Source of the DNA: Berghia stephanieae | Taxonomy: Eukaryota; Mollusca; Gastropoda; Nudibranchia; Aeolidiidae | Assembly: GCA_034508935.3 (NCBI GenBank) | Contig: CM067444.1 | Location: 37,273,550-37,337,549 of the forward strand | Direction: 5' to 3' | Length of the DNA stretch: 64,000 nt | Shown: piece by piece, positions 11,807-23,556 of the stretch | Layout: each line of letters begins with the position of its first letter | Position numbering within the stretch: the stretch's first letter is position 1 | Translations under genes and position numbers: made by a program | Notes under the pieces: generated by a model | The model's database searches: none | What the model was told of the DNA's origin: nothing | What the model saw: only the letters and a program-made list of their open reading frames with translations

Positions 11807-11845
11807 AATCTCTAAACAGAGGTATCCAGGTATCCAGGTAAAAAC

Positions 11846-12008
11846 TATCAGCTCCCATCAATGTGTACATATATAAATAAGTGCAACGTTAGAAAAAAAA
11901 CTGTAACTGTAAGACATACATTGCTTTTACACATTCAAACAAAAATAATTTAAGACATAAAAACGATCAGCTCCCACCAATGTGTACATATATAAATAAG
12001 TGCACGTC
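11846..12008 (+). repeat. 117-bp tandem repeat, right side of LINE A
   Basis: One complete unit plus the first 45 bp of the next. The repeated start is atcagctcccaycaatgtgt, followed by atatataaataagtgca. The inner part matches the left piece before LINE A. Confidence 0.8.
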
Positions 12009-12105
12009 GGCTATGTAGTTTTAATGTAGTTTTTTTTTTTTTTTTTTTTTTTTATGGAACTGTGTTTTCAGGAACTGTGTATTCAGTCCACCGGAAATAA
12101 AAATA

Positions 12106-12283
12106 TTAACTTACTTTCTTAGGCCACCTAACATGAGCCGCAAGTCTTGTCCTGTCCTCCATGATTTTACGCAGCTCCCGGATGTTGTCCATTCCTGTGT
12201 CATCTAGCAGACAGTCAATGTATGTTGTTTTCTGCCTGCCTCTGTTTCTGGTTCTTTCAAGTGGTTCCCATAGCACAACACTG
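12106..12283 (-). pseudogene. LINE C-terminal end (RTE- or L1-like)
   Basis: Reads VVLWEPLERTRNRGRQKTTY, then DCLLDDTGMDNIRELRKIM, DRTRLAAHVRW and a stop. This is the familiar C-terminal R-G-R-Q/R segment of many invertebrate LINEs whose RT ends in an A-W-x-A-C-H-K-L block. Only about 57 residues remain. Confidence 0.65.
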
Positions 12284-12538
12284 CCAATTAGCATACAGGC
12301 AAAGAACGGAGAATGGCTGAAGGAAGTTGACAGCTTCAAGTACCTAGGAGGTTGGACCCAAAGCAGTTCCTCTGATATATTTGTCAGGAAAGCATTGGCT
12401 TGGAGTGCCTGTCACAAACTCAGGAAAATCTGGAGCTCAAATCTACAGAAGGAAATAAAGAAGAGACTGTTCCTGGCAACGGGAGAGTCAGCTTCTATAT
12501 GGAGCAGCGACATGCGGACGGCTCCGGACAGCAATTAG
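12284..12538 (+). pseudogene. LINE RT thumb region, inverted relative to its 3' end
   Basis: Open on the plus strand: NGEWLKEVDSFKYLGGW, then DIFVRKALAWSACHKLRKIW and KRLFLATGESASIW. In intact relatives this block lies upstream of the R-G-R-Q block now found on the opposite strand to its left, so the segment is inverted and not a separate insertion. Confidence 0.65.
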
Positions 12539-12875
12539 TAGGACCCATTCTAAATCCTAAAACAAACCAATCATAGTATTCTACGATGCAATCAAACAAG
12601 AATTTATATATGAATATTCGTTTGTCGAAGTGAGTCACAGACGGTTCCAAGAAATAGTGACGTCACTTGTAAGTTTTCTGTACTCATGGAAAGTCAACCA
12701 AAGTGTTGAGGGTTTATGGAATACTGTGTTTATGGGTTGCCTTGTGAGAACATCTCTCCAAATGACACAGGTTATGTTTACAATACTAGAATAATGAAAT
12801 CCAAGACGAAGTATAAATTTTAAAATAATAATTCGATATCGATGTTTTCTTCTTTTGAGTAATAACTGAAAGCGT

Positions 12876-12942
12876 GTCTGTGTGAGTGTGTGTGTATGTG
12901 TGTGTATGTGTGTGTATGTATGTGTGTGTGTGTGTGTGTGTT
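12876..12942. repeat. (TG)n microsatellite
   Basis: TG/TATG units; the only source of the Val/Cys-rich open frame here. Confidence 0.9.
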
Positions 12943-13326
12943 AGTGCTCTTAATAGATTATCATACTTGTAACTATAATAAAGATTCTACAGGGATTCAG
13001 AACAATAGCGCTCTTCTCCATACCAGCCAAATCAATCCTAAAGCTGTTTTGAGGAAAAGGTTCACCATTATTATTTTTTCATCCATTCATCTCATTTTGT
13101 ATCATATAATGATAATACCTCATTTATAATATTATGTATGTATTGATTATTTGTGACTTATAAAATAGTTGTTTCTCTCTTAAATATAATTATGTAACTT
13201 GTAATTACAAAAGTAATGATTTACAATATTTTATAATTTGCTCCGTCAAATGTAATTTCCCCCTATTACAACGAGGTCAACCAATAACTGATTTAGATGG
13301 AATGCTTCTCTACTATCACAAAAAAT

Positions 13327-13328
<2 letters not shown>

Positions 13329-13366
<38 letters not shown>

Positions 13367-13372
13367 AGTGTG
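13329..13372. repeat. (TG)n microsatellite
   Basis: Nearly pure TG run. Confidence 0.9.
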
Positions 13373-14142
13373 TATAGTTAGAAAACACACATAAAGAAAG
13401 AATGTCATAAAGGTCTAAAATGCCAAAAGAAAAATTATATTAAATGTTAACTATCACAACTCTATTTGAGATTTTGTATGAAAATTATCTTGCAGTTGGA
13501 CATGACACATGTAGAAAAAACGCCCTCATCAAATTTTTCAACAATTATTTTTCTGTCTTTGAAATTGTTAAAGTTTTAATCTAATGTTTATGTCTAGGAT
13601 TATTGTATAAAACAGCTGCCTCTCTTTTCAATACATTTTAAGAGACTGTCTTATTTTACCTAATAATACGGTATATTATTTTGCTAAATGTTCTCTATAA
13701 AATCACAGACCACCCTTTATGTTTACCTACCATTGTATGACTATACATATTAATATTAATAAGTTAGTTGCAAAGTCATACATTGAATTTAAATCAAATA
13801 AAATTCATGATAGTTAAATATGAAATTTTGGTAGGCATCTTTTAAAAATATTATCAACATCTCTAATAAATTGTACTACCAGTTTAATGATTATTACTCA
13901 AATTAATTATAATAGAGCTGCCTCGGTCTAAGATTCATTTTTAAATCGTTATACGTAACTTGTAATCACTTTGTATATAGTTTTGGTGAGTGTTTATAGT
14001 GATGTATTCATGATATGCACATATAATCTAATTGTGGGTATAGATATTCCACAAATACTTGTGATACTGTATTTTGTATTGTTTTTGTTTTAAAAAGATC
14101 CAATTTTACTCAATACCATCTGGCAGCAGCCTCTTATGGTTC

Positions 14143-16111
14143 TCACACTACTACGTTATGACGATCGACCCAATCAGCAAAGTCCGGTCCGCACTGGTGC
14201 ACCGTCGCGAATCCGCCCGGTAGCATCGTCACAACACACCGTTCAACTAGATGCTCTGCCGTCTCGGGTTCTTGCCCACAGCGGGTACATATTGGACAGG
14301 TAGAAAGACCCCACCGATGAAGCGCACTTGCCGTAAGGCAGCTCCTCGACCGAAGCCGATTCGCAGCCACCCAATGTCTCCTCTTACTGGTATCAAAGCC
14401 TGGCAACTTCTCACCAAGCTTAGAGGAGTGTACGTCCCCGCCCCCACGAGGGATTGAATTCGTCCAAACCGACTTCCATCTCGTATGTGCAGCTCTAGAC
14501 GTAGTCAGGATTCTGCGTACAAGGGTTATTTCGGCTCGAAACGGGGGCACCGTCCATTATGCGCATCAGAGGGGTATCCCCATTCCCTCTCTCTTTGAGC
14601 TTACTCAGCCAGTTTCCCGTAATCGTCTCCTTCCGGACATCGGGGGGCTGGATCGCTGCCATTATCGGGCCCCATTCTCTAGGAGTTGTTGCTAGCGTTC
14701 CTGACACTATGTGCATCGACTTGCGAAGTTTTACATCCACCTTCTCAACGTTTCTGCTTCTACCCCACACTGGAGCGCAATACTCCGCGGTGGAATAGCA
14801 TAGTGCCAGTGCGTACATTCTCAGGAGCGCTTGGCTAGCGCCCCAAGTCGATCCCGCCAGCTTCCTCAGAAGACTATTCCGCTTCTCTATCTTCCGGGCA
14901 ACTCCTTCGAGATGCACCCGATAGGTAAGGCTGCGATCCAACGTCACCCCTAAATATTTTGGATGCGGCTCATATGGGAGTGGCTGGTCCCCAACTAGGA
15001 CATTCAGTTTGGGTGTGCCAGGCACTGCATAGGTGAAATGCAGTGGCCACGGTTTTTGAAGTGTTCATCTTCAGGTACCACCTGTCGAAGTAGGATTTGA
15101 GTCTGGTGACGTCCTCGCTAAGTACGCTCTCGAGACGGGTCCACACTTTACTCTGAGTAACGAGTGCCCAGTCGTCCGCGTATCCCAGCCTCAGGGAGGA
15201 AGTGTTCGGCATATCGCTAATGTAAACGTTAAACAACATTGGCACAAGTACCGACCCCTGAGGAACCCCATTCTTCAATTTCCTTACTTTGCTCGTGGCG
15301 TCTCCCAGCGCGACGTGGAATTGCCTTTCCCCTAAGATCGAAGAGAACAACTTCAAGGTCTTTTTGCACCTTATGATTTTTGCAAGTTTGAGCATCAACC
15401 CTTCGCACCAGACCGTATCGTACGCCGCTGACGGGTCTATAAAAACAGCACCTGTTTGCTGTTTTCTCTCGAACCCGTGCTCAATATGCTCTGTAAGGGC
15501 AATGACCTGCTCCGTGGTGCACCTCCCTTCCCTGAAGCCCGCCTGCTCGGGTGACAGGGCAGCGTCTAGGACCGGCCCCCATCGGTTAATAGAACACGCT
15601 CCAACAATTTGTAAAGACAGCTCAGCAGCGATATGGGTCTGTAACTGTCGGCCTCCTTCGCCGGTTTCCCTGGCTTCAGGATGGCAACTATCTTCGCATG
15701 CTTCCACACTTGTGGAAGCTTTCCTTTTGCAAGGACGTCGGACATTGCCTCTGCCAGCCAGGCCCGTGCCTTGGGGCCCAGATGTGTCACCATATCGGGA
15801 TATACACCATCTATCCCTGCTGCTTTGCCGTTCTTCACATCGCTAATGGCTGCATCCACTTCTCGGGGACTGAACGGGGCCGTCCAGGCCGACTCCTCCG
15901 CAGGTAACGAGTCCAAAATCATACGGTACGCCTTGCGGACACCGCGCTCAAAAGCCTGATTAGGGACCCGTTTGCTACGGTTCTTAATGTTCTTGGCAAT
16001 TGTGTCTGCCTCACATTCCGGTGCAGCCTTCGCGTAATTCCGGTCCGGGTCCAATTTCTTTATCAGACGCCAAGCGTGGCGGCTGGAGTGTGTAAAGTCG
16101 AGACTTTCCAC
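14143..16111 (-). pseudogene. LINE E reverse transcriptase and C-terminal zinc region
   Basis: Reads high to low: LRPIS-type entry (PGKPAKEADSYRPISLLSCL), [45 protein letters not shown] (catalytic Asp pair), PKYLGVTLDRSLTY and YSTAEYCAPVWGRS. The end has CPICTRCGQEPETAEHLVER, a Cys/His cluster typical of these LINEs, then ADWVDRHNVVV and a stop. There are frame changes near 15,000, 14,500 and 15,600, so it is inactive but only lightly damaged. Confidence 0.9.
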
Positions 16112-16372
16112 GGTCTCCTGCCACCGTTGCTTCCTTCCCTCTGCCAGAGACTGAAGTAGCTATCGGCTACGTCCTGGGACTGGGTCTGCTGGTACTCTCG
16201 GTACAGCTCTTCCGACTCTGCTGTCCAGCAAGGGGTGTAGAATTTCCGTTTGCCCCGTGGAATAGAACGTTGAACGCTCTTAACCAGTAGCCTGCTAAAT
16301 CTGGTTATATTCTTGGATTTGGGAGGAATGGCAGGGCAAACCTGCTCGATATAGGAACTGAATTCCTCCCAG

Positions 16373-17169
16373 TCAGCCTTCCTGAAATTCCATCTGCAAA
16401 GTGGGAGAGACTGCACCCTCGGTTTTCACCTGCAGCGATTCACCGTTCGCGCCTTTCGTAACGAGGGTGAGGTCTGGAGTATACTCCTTCTTATGGCGGG
16501 TACCCCTGAAGGTACCCTTGGCTGTAGGATCGTACACTAGGTGTAGATCATTACAGTCCATCCATGAGCGGAGTTGTCTTCCTGCCTCGTTGCAGTCTCG
16601 GTAGCCCCATTCGTGATGGTGGCTATCAAAGTCTCCCAGACAGATGGAAGGATGGCTGACCACCGGTACCGGTGGTGTAGTCCAAGTCGCTCTAGGTGGT
16701 TTGTAGATATTATGCAAACACAGTCCACCTACTACTTCCACGGAAATTCGGTTCACCCCATTGCTGTCCGTTACGCTCTCAATGACCCTTACCTTCGATG
16801 GCTCTTTAGCGTAAACGCTAACCCGTCCTCGAAGTGTCCTCGCGTTGGACCACCGTATAGCCTAGGATCTGGAATCGGGAAGATTGTGCGCCTGAGTAAT
16901 GGGTGGGTCTCCTGTAACTGGAGGATGTCTACGCTATGGGCGGCCAGTAGCTTTCATAAAAGCTCATTTTTCGCCATACTCTGGCTCTCGATAATTAGGG
17001 ACAATATGTGCGTCAGGTCGCTATCCCCGCCATCGCATTTTCCGATCGGCAGGCCGCGAATCGATTGTGTAGAGGGACGCTTGCTTTTTTCTCGAGCGTG
17101 CCGACGACCCTGGCGACACGAACGCGGTAATACGGAGTTATAGTTTACAGCTCGAAGCTCACTAACCAA
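16373..17169 (-). pseudogene. LINE E endonuclease
   Basis: Begins around ILSLIIESQSMAKNELL and continues LLAAHSVDILQLQETH (the active-site Glu in QET). It runs through GGLCLHNIYKPPRATW and HPSICLGDFDSHHHEWGY to KEYTPDLTLV. This is the AP-endonuclease order. It lies directly upstream of the RT in the same orientation and is broken in a few places. Confidence 0.85.
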
Positions 17170-18130
17170 TCGACTTTAACGAACACGTGTTCAATTTTTT
17201 CTCGCGTCCTCTCGTCTAATCTCGTCACTCCGGAATAGAAAGAGGAGGTGGAGCTTATATGATATAACGCAATGAAAGTTCTGTCCGATGACGGATGGGG
17301 GGATATCACCTCTCCAAAACTTACCTTATTATATGAGATCTTGAGATTCTTATCCAATCATCGATTGCTCGTTTGGCAGTTCGCTTGTGAATAGTTAGGA
17401 GACCATCTCTTGATTTATGGGCAGGCGGCTTTGCGTAAAGGCGGTGAGTGTTGTATACATCAAAGAGTACCGCTGACCGATGGGTAAATAGTGGTTGTGT
17501 AACCCAAAAGCCCTGCCGACTCGACTGCAAGGTCTTGTATGTAATAGTTGCGTCACCGGAAAATAAAGAAACTATCATTAAATTTTAAAAAATTGAGCAA
17601 TATTTTTTTCAAAATCAATCTACTAGAAAAATGTTTTATTTCTAAACCTATTTTTGTGAAACAAAGATAAATGTTCTCCTTTTTGCAAGCTGATTCAAAC
17701 AATGTGGTTTTCAATTTTATCGTATACGTAATCATTTGGAAGCTACAGAGAAAGGTGTTTTTGTGTAATCCCTTTCACACACACACGCGCACACACACAC
17801 ACACAAACATATACAAACAATACACAAACAATACACATCCCTGGTCATCTATTGCCTATATTATTAATGTTAATATATACATCCCATGCTGATTGTCACT
17901 ACCCCCCCCCCCACCCCCCAACCATTTCCACCATCCAAGTTCCAGAGGCCTTTTCTCTTTGATTTCGTATCATGGTCTACCCGAAGCCCAACACCTCGAT
18001 CCTTTGTGGGTCAACCCCCCACCCCTCCCCCCACCTTCCCCCGTAATCAATTTATAATTTTCTCTCTGTATAGAGCGCCACATGCACAATTATATACTAT
18101 TGAATGACACTGACCCCTTGCCCCTCCCAT
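17138..18130 (-). repeat. LTR, left copy (3' LTR of the element)
   Basis: Matches the right copy through cgcgtcctctcgtctaatct, a CA-repeat and C-rich tract, and a shared gaatgacactgacc near its outer-to-inner edge. The exact edges are uncertain by about 60 bp. The other copy is longer by about 150 bp. Confidence 0.8.
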
Positions 18131-18289
18131 TATGGGAAAGATATATTTTACAATCGGAAGTAAATGTACTATCATGATGCTATAGCGTTAATCCATTGTT
18201 ATGATTTGTGCTACAATTAAATTATTTATTAACTAGGCATGGACATTTTTATGATAACGTAGGTATGATGAATGGGTGACAATAACAAT

Positions 18290-18375
18290 GAAAGATTGTG
18301 ATTACAAATCATTGTGATGAACAACGTGATGACAATGTGATTACAAATCATTGTGATGAACAATAGTGATGGCAA
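18290..18375. repeat. Short tandem duplication inside the LTR element
   Basis: Two copies of a unit of about 39 bp containing gattacaaatcattgtgatg, between the RNase H region and the left LTR. Confidence 0.75.
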
Positions 18376-18689
18376 TGAAGCATGATTTAAGTCGATGCTA
18401 TGAAGGTAATTTAATGAATGAAATGAATGAAAATGTAAATGAAATATTGAAATTTCTATTATTAATCATTAATGGGGGTGAAAATTCATAACAACTATAG
18501 ATAAAGAGAAGCTTTCCCAAATCATGAATGGGTATGGTATATATACATCCAAACGATACTCAATGTTACATTAAGCTGGGACATCATGTCTATAAATATA
18601 ATTATCGAAATTGTGTGTTCTGATTTGGCATAATTTGCGAGGTAACCAACAGTATGTATAAGAGGTAGTTGGGTTAAATTATACCCTTC

Positions 18690-19960
18690 TCATGTATTTA
18701 CACTAATCGAGAAAGTAGGTCGTTGTGAATATCCTCACAGCCTGGTATACGAAAGATACTGAAGGTGTAATTTTGCAAAAATAGACTCCACCTAAGCACT
18801 CTACTGTTATTCATTTTGTTATTTCTTATGTACGTGAATGGTTTATGGTCCGTTTCGACCACAAAGTCTTTTAGCAGTAGGTATCTGCTGAATGTCATTA
18901 AAGCAAAGACGATGGCCAGTCCTTCACGCTCTATCACAGAGTACCGTGATTCTCTGTCCAATAATTTTCTGCTTGCAAAAAGCAAGGCATTAGAGTTACC
19001 TCATGCTCCTGTAATAGTACACCTGCGATGCCCTTATCAGACGCGTCAGTTCTTACAACAATGTGTGATGCATTTAATTGATTAAAGCTCTTCTGACACG
19101 CTTCTGCCCAAACCATTTTGTTCGGTGACCTTTTCTTTGTCAGATTTGTTAGTGGTGTCGCGATGAGCGCGAAGTTGTAAATGTATTTCCTGTAAAAATT
19201 TAGGAGCCCAAGTACTTTGCGTACTTCTTTTTTGTGTGTCTTAGGTGGTTGCAATGTGCGATTTTTGTTTGTTTTTCTGTCTCAGGTGACCAACGGTATG
19301 GCCGAGAAAATCAATTTCGTAAAATGCAATGCTTGTTTTTGACGGTTTTGTTGTTAAAGAATTACGTTTTAATGCTTCAAGCACTAATTCTAAGGTTGTC
19401 ATGCGATCAGTCCATGAGTTTGAGAAAATACATGCGTCGTCGAAGTATGAGAGTGTGGACGGGATATCTTTTAATAATATACGCATCATTCTTTGGAATG
19501 TCGATACGGCTGTCGATAATCCAAAAGGCATACAGTTAAATTCTAACAAACCTTATGGTGATTGAAATGCTGTGTATTTCTTACATGATTTTTTCAGTGG
19601 AATTTGCCAATATCCCTTAGAAAGATCACATTTGGTCATGTATTTTGCTTGAGATAAGGCAGCAAATAAATTCTCTTGATTTGGTATTGGTTCTGCATCA
19701 AACACCGTGGCTTCATTTAATTTGCGAAAGTCGATACATAGCCTTATCGATCCGTCTTTCTTTTTCACTACTACTGTTGGTGATGAATATGGGCTTGAAG
19801 AATATCTAACTATTCCTGTATCTAACATATCATTAACTTCATTTTCAACTTGCTCTCGTGCATGAAATGGAATAGGATAATTTTTCACGTTGATAGGGGT
19901 GGATGTGGTTAACTTTATGTCGTGTTCGACTAATGTTGTATATGTCCGGGTGCGTCTGTA
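18690..19960 (-). pseudogene. RT and RNase H region of the LTR element
   Basis: RT motifs of the Ty3/gypsy class are readable: KKKDGSIRLCIDFRKLN, KCDLSKGYWQIPL, FNCMPFGLS and a degenerate YFDD box. RNase H follows with RTDASDKGIAGVLLQ, YSVIEREGLAIV and VETDHKPFTYI. The order continues directly from the integrase on its right and ends near the left LTR. It is a broken fossil. Confidence 0.88.
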
Positions 19961-20299
19961 AAGACTGACTGGTACTTTTCTAATAATGACCTGATTTCTC
20001 GTTTCTTACATTCGTTTAGTTGAGGATTGATTGTGACGTCATCAATTGTTCTATTTTTTGAGTTACCGTGCTGTGGGGTGTGGTGTAGTTCAAAATCATC
20101 TCATCGTGTGTGTTTCGATGATTAATCCTACATTTGTAGCTTCAACATGGCTAAATATTGGTTGTGATACTGTGTCTCTATCGAAATATTTTTAGCATGT
20201 TTGCATGGAATGTCTTTGTTGTGTTGCTAATTTGAATCTCGTAATTAACTGCTAATACTTCGAATGGTCCTTTCCATGTGGTTAAAAGTTTACTCGAGT

Positions 20300-21420
20300 C
20301 ATCGGGTAAAAGTATTTATACTTTGTCACCAATCTCAAATTTTCTTGATTTGTTTTTGCGACCAGAGTATTCTTTGTATTTCTCTGCTTTCTTACTGACG
20401 GATTCCTGTGCTAATTTACACGTGTCCTCTGTTCTGTCTTTCAGGTTTCTCACATATTCGTAAGCAAACATCATTTTTTTAGTGTCGTCCTCATTCCCTT
20501 TACAAATATCAGCTACTACGTCGATCGGGCCGCGAGGTGATCGTCCATACATCAACTCAAATGGGAAGTAGCCTGCGATTCTTGGGGTATTTCTCTATAT
20601 GCAAATAGGATTGCTGGTAAATATCTGTCCCAATCATCTGGTTTTTCTGCTGACACTTTTCTTAACATGTTTTTCAGAGTGCCATTGAATCGCTCACAAA
20701 GACCATTTGTTGGGGGTGGTAGGGAGTTGTGAATGAGTGTTGGATTCCCATGAGTTTCATGATTTCATGCATCATATGTGATGTAAACTGGGGTCCGTTG
20801 TCCGACAGCATCTCATTTGGGATGCCTATTCAAGTAAAAATTGTCATTAATGCTTCACCTATGGGATCCGATGTAGTTGATTTCAGTGCTATCGCTTCTG
20901 GCCACCTGGTTGCGTAATCGACTAGTGTTATTATGTGCGTATGGTTTCTATCAGATTTTGTTAAAGGGCCTATCATGTCAATTGCAACTTTTTGAAAAAC
21001 GTTTTCAATAACTGGGGTTGTCTCTAATGGTAATCTCGGTATCGTGTCACACGATTTTACATACTCTCGGACGTCTTTAGTAATTCCAGGCCATTGAAAT
21101 TCTCGGATATTCTCTTCAATGTGGAAGAGCTCCCAAGATGTCCAGAAGTTATTGAATCATGCGCTATACCAAGGATTTTGTTTCTGTAAATACTCGGTGT
21201 GACCAGCTGTTTAGCCATTTTGTTTCTTTTTCTATGTAACCTGAACAGAATATCTTTTTCAATAAAGTATTCAACTTTTGATTTCGTCCCTTTGTTTGCG
21301 ATATTGAAATATGATGTTAAAGTCGGGTCCTTTTTCTTTTCTTCAATGAATATGTTCCTGTCAAATTGTTGTGGTTCAAGAGAAATAGTCATTGGCTTCT
21401 CTGTTGTCTTAGTCATATTT
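20300..21420 (-). pseudogene. Integrase region of the LTR element
   Basis: A zinc-binding N-terminal part (GIAHDSITSGHLGSSSTLKR) is followed by a core region and a C-terminal part. The C-terminal part (YGRSPRGPIDVV, CKLAQESVSKKAEKYKEYSG, SRKFEIGDKV) is typical of Ty3/gypsy integrases. It lies between protease and RT, the unusual order for this class. It is a broken fossil. Confidence 0.85.
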
Positions 21421-21815
21421 CTTGTTTTTTGCTAGACAAGCTGTTTCTTGAGTAAATGACCATTCTGTCACATCTGTTGGGTTGTCTTTAAGACCTTTTA
21501 TATTACCAACAATAACATCAGCGACGGGGTTGGGAAGTATACAGCATTCCACTATTCCTGTATAGTATGGGGTTTCTATGTAGACATTAGCTGTTTCAAA
21601 GGTTTCGACCGTGCCATTGAATGTGATGCATTGTACAGTTTTTCCAGTTTTGTCTTCGTCGTTGATCAAAGATGCTTTTATTCCGACTGTACTGCATCCT
21701 GTGTCTCTCAATATTTTGCAATCCGTTCCATTAGCTTTGCCTTCACACAAAAAAAATAGCGATCCTGACTTGTGAGTTTGTGTTAAAAGCGACATTCCTT
21801 TCACGCAATACACAT
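21410..21815 (-). pseudogene. Aspartic protease-like region of the LTR element
   Basis: Contains a retropepsin-like LRDTGCSTVGI motif (D-T-G) and VADVIVGNIKGL in the position of the conserved Gly-rich flap end. It sits between the gag-type region and integrase. Confidence 0.75.
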
Positions 21816-21825
21816 TTATATTTTC

Positions 21826-22440
21826 TCATGACATTACTCGTGTCTGATTATTTACACTTGTTTGGAGTGATGCATTTGCAGTTTCTTTTGGATATCTCAC
21901 GACTTTGTAACATTTGTCTGCTGTGTGGCCTTTCATTACACAATATTTACATTTAATTATAGGTTTGTTGGTTTTTTTATACTCGGTATTATTGCCAGTG
22001 CTATTTCTTGTTTTGTTTTGATAGGATCGGCTATGGTCTCTATTGAACTGTTTGTTCCATGGTTTGTTACTATGGTCATCTTGTTTCATTTGCTTGTTCC
22101 GAGTGATTGATCTGCTCGTTCTATTTGAGTACTTAACTTTAGGTGTACATGGACTCTGATCAGCGGCAGCGTAGTATGGTTCCTTCAATGTTCTGCTAAG
22201 GGGTGTCAATGGATGTGCGCTGTTAAAGTTTTCTGCGTAGATTTTTAATTTGTCCAAGTTTTCTGGCTTTCTTTCTTTAAAGAATGCGACGAAATCTGGG
22301 TTGCAAGCTTGATAGATTCGATTCTTAGGCGTTAGATAGTAAAGGCCTGCAAAGTCTTGTTTTACGTTTGCCAACTCAAGCCATCGATTTAAAAATTGAG
22401 TAATTCGGTTCACGAATGTATTAAAGTCTTCTCCACTTCT
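21826..22440 (-). pseudogene. gag-type region with CCHC knuckle
   Basis: A basic, Asn/Ser-rich segment followed by a zinc knuckle CKYCVMKGHTADKCYK (C-x2-C-x4-H-x4-C). It lies at the 5' side of the coding region of the LTR element. Confidence 0.75.
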
Positions 22441-22718
22441 CCGCTGTTCGGACTTCCTTGTTCATTTATTTATGACATGTGTCCAATTAAATTTACCATT
22501 CCTGGAACGACAGCCGTTCACACAATTCTTTTACGACTCTACGCATATTAATGAGGAGACTCAATGAGTAGGTCGCCTCTTTGAACCTGCTGTTCGGACT
22601 TCCTTGTTCATTTCACACGTACCTGTTTATGACACAATGGTGTTATTAGGAGGAATGGATTAAAAGTGAGGAGAACGTGGGAATTCCTTTCAACATTTAG
22701 GACCCGTTGATTTCAAAC

Positions 22719-23524
22719 AATACCGAGTTATAGTTGCTCACCGAACGGACATCGAACGAACGACTTACCGATCACGTGATCAGTTTTTTCTCGCGTCCTC
22801 TCGTCTAATCTCGTCACTCCGGAATAGAAAGAGGAGGCGGAGCTTATATGATATAACGCAATGAAAGTTCTGTCCGATGACGGGTGGGGGATATCACCTC
22901 TCCAAAACTTACCTTATTATATGAGATCTTGAGATTCTTATCCAATCATCGATTGCTCGTTTGACAGTTCGCTTGTGAACAGTTAGGAGACCATCTCTTG
23001 ATTTATGGGCAGGCGGCTTTGCTTAAAGGCGGTGAGTGTTGTATACATCAAAGAGTACCGCTGACCGATGGGTAAATAGTGATTGTGTAACCCAAAAGCC
23101 CTGCCGACTCGACTGCAAGGTCTTGTATGTAATAGTTGCGTCACCATATCAACGCTCAGGAATTAATTAGTGAGGACTCTCAGTATATATATATTAAAAA
23201 AACAAACAACGCTTTTTAATCACACGAGATACATCAGTGTGCTCGTCGCATTGAGAATTGAAAAATGAGATATAAATCAAGAAAACCGACCGGAAAATAA
23301 AGAAACTATCATTAAATTTAAAAAATTGAGCACTATTTTTTTCAAAATCAATCTACTAGAAAAACATTTTTATTTCTAAACCTATTTTTGTGAAACAAAG
23401 ATAAATGTTCTCCTTTTTGCAAGCTGATTCAACAATGTGGTTTTCAAATTTATCGTATACGTAATCATTTGGAAGCTCCCGAGAAAGGTATTTTTGTGTA
23501 ATCTCTTTCACACACACGCGTGCG

Positions 23525-23556
<32 letters not shown>

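Larger units (their letters stand above)
6536..11838 (+). mobile_element. LINE A: CR1-like non-LTR retrotransposon, split by LINE B
   Basis: In order on the plus strand lie an ORF1-like tail, an AP-type endonuclease, a reverse transcriptase and a C-terminal domain. They end at a stop at 11806 and a tail of gtatccag repeats. The coding order is interrupted between 9046 and 11041 by an antisense LINE. Reading stops at the residues W-Q-M-E-F and resumes at F-N-V-D-K-C on the far side, which is one continuous RT segment. CR1/Jockey group is my best placement, based on the Y-T-N-A-D opening of the endonuclease and the VPQGSVLGP and FADDTKLYG motifs. It has several frameshifts and stops and is not intact. 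Confidence 0.9.
12028..12540 (-). mobile_element. Short LINE relic with inverted 5' part (twin priming)
   Basis: The left part is minus strand and holds the end of a LINE protein, then a 3' untranslated stretch and a poly-A tail (T run at 12030-12053). At about 12,283 the orientation flips, and an earlier part of the same kind of protein reads on the plus strand. This is the geometry left by twin priming during target-primed reverse transcription. Confidence 0.7.
12541..14100. other. AT-rich, no gene seen
   Basis: Contains TG microsatellites at about 12,876-12,942 and 13,329-13,372. No exon, domain or repeat copy is recognisable in the remainder. Confidence 0.6.
14100..17170 (-). mobile_element. 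LINE E: Jockey-type LINE, near-complete ORF2
   Basis: About 3 kb of minus-strand coding sequence with an AP endonuclease, RT and a Cys/His C-terminal domain, less AT-rich than its surroundings. It starts within about 30 bp of the edge of the neighbouring LTR element. ORF1 is not visible. Short matching C-terminal parts occur at 39,557-39,690, and LINE F is a relative. Confidence 0.88.

Noticed and set aside
6441-11960. A ~75-bp target duplication around LINE A
   Set aside because: The right copy belongs to a 117-bp tandem unit that repeats again, so insertion into a tandem repeat explains it better.
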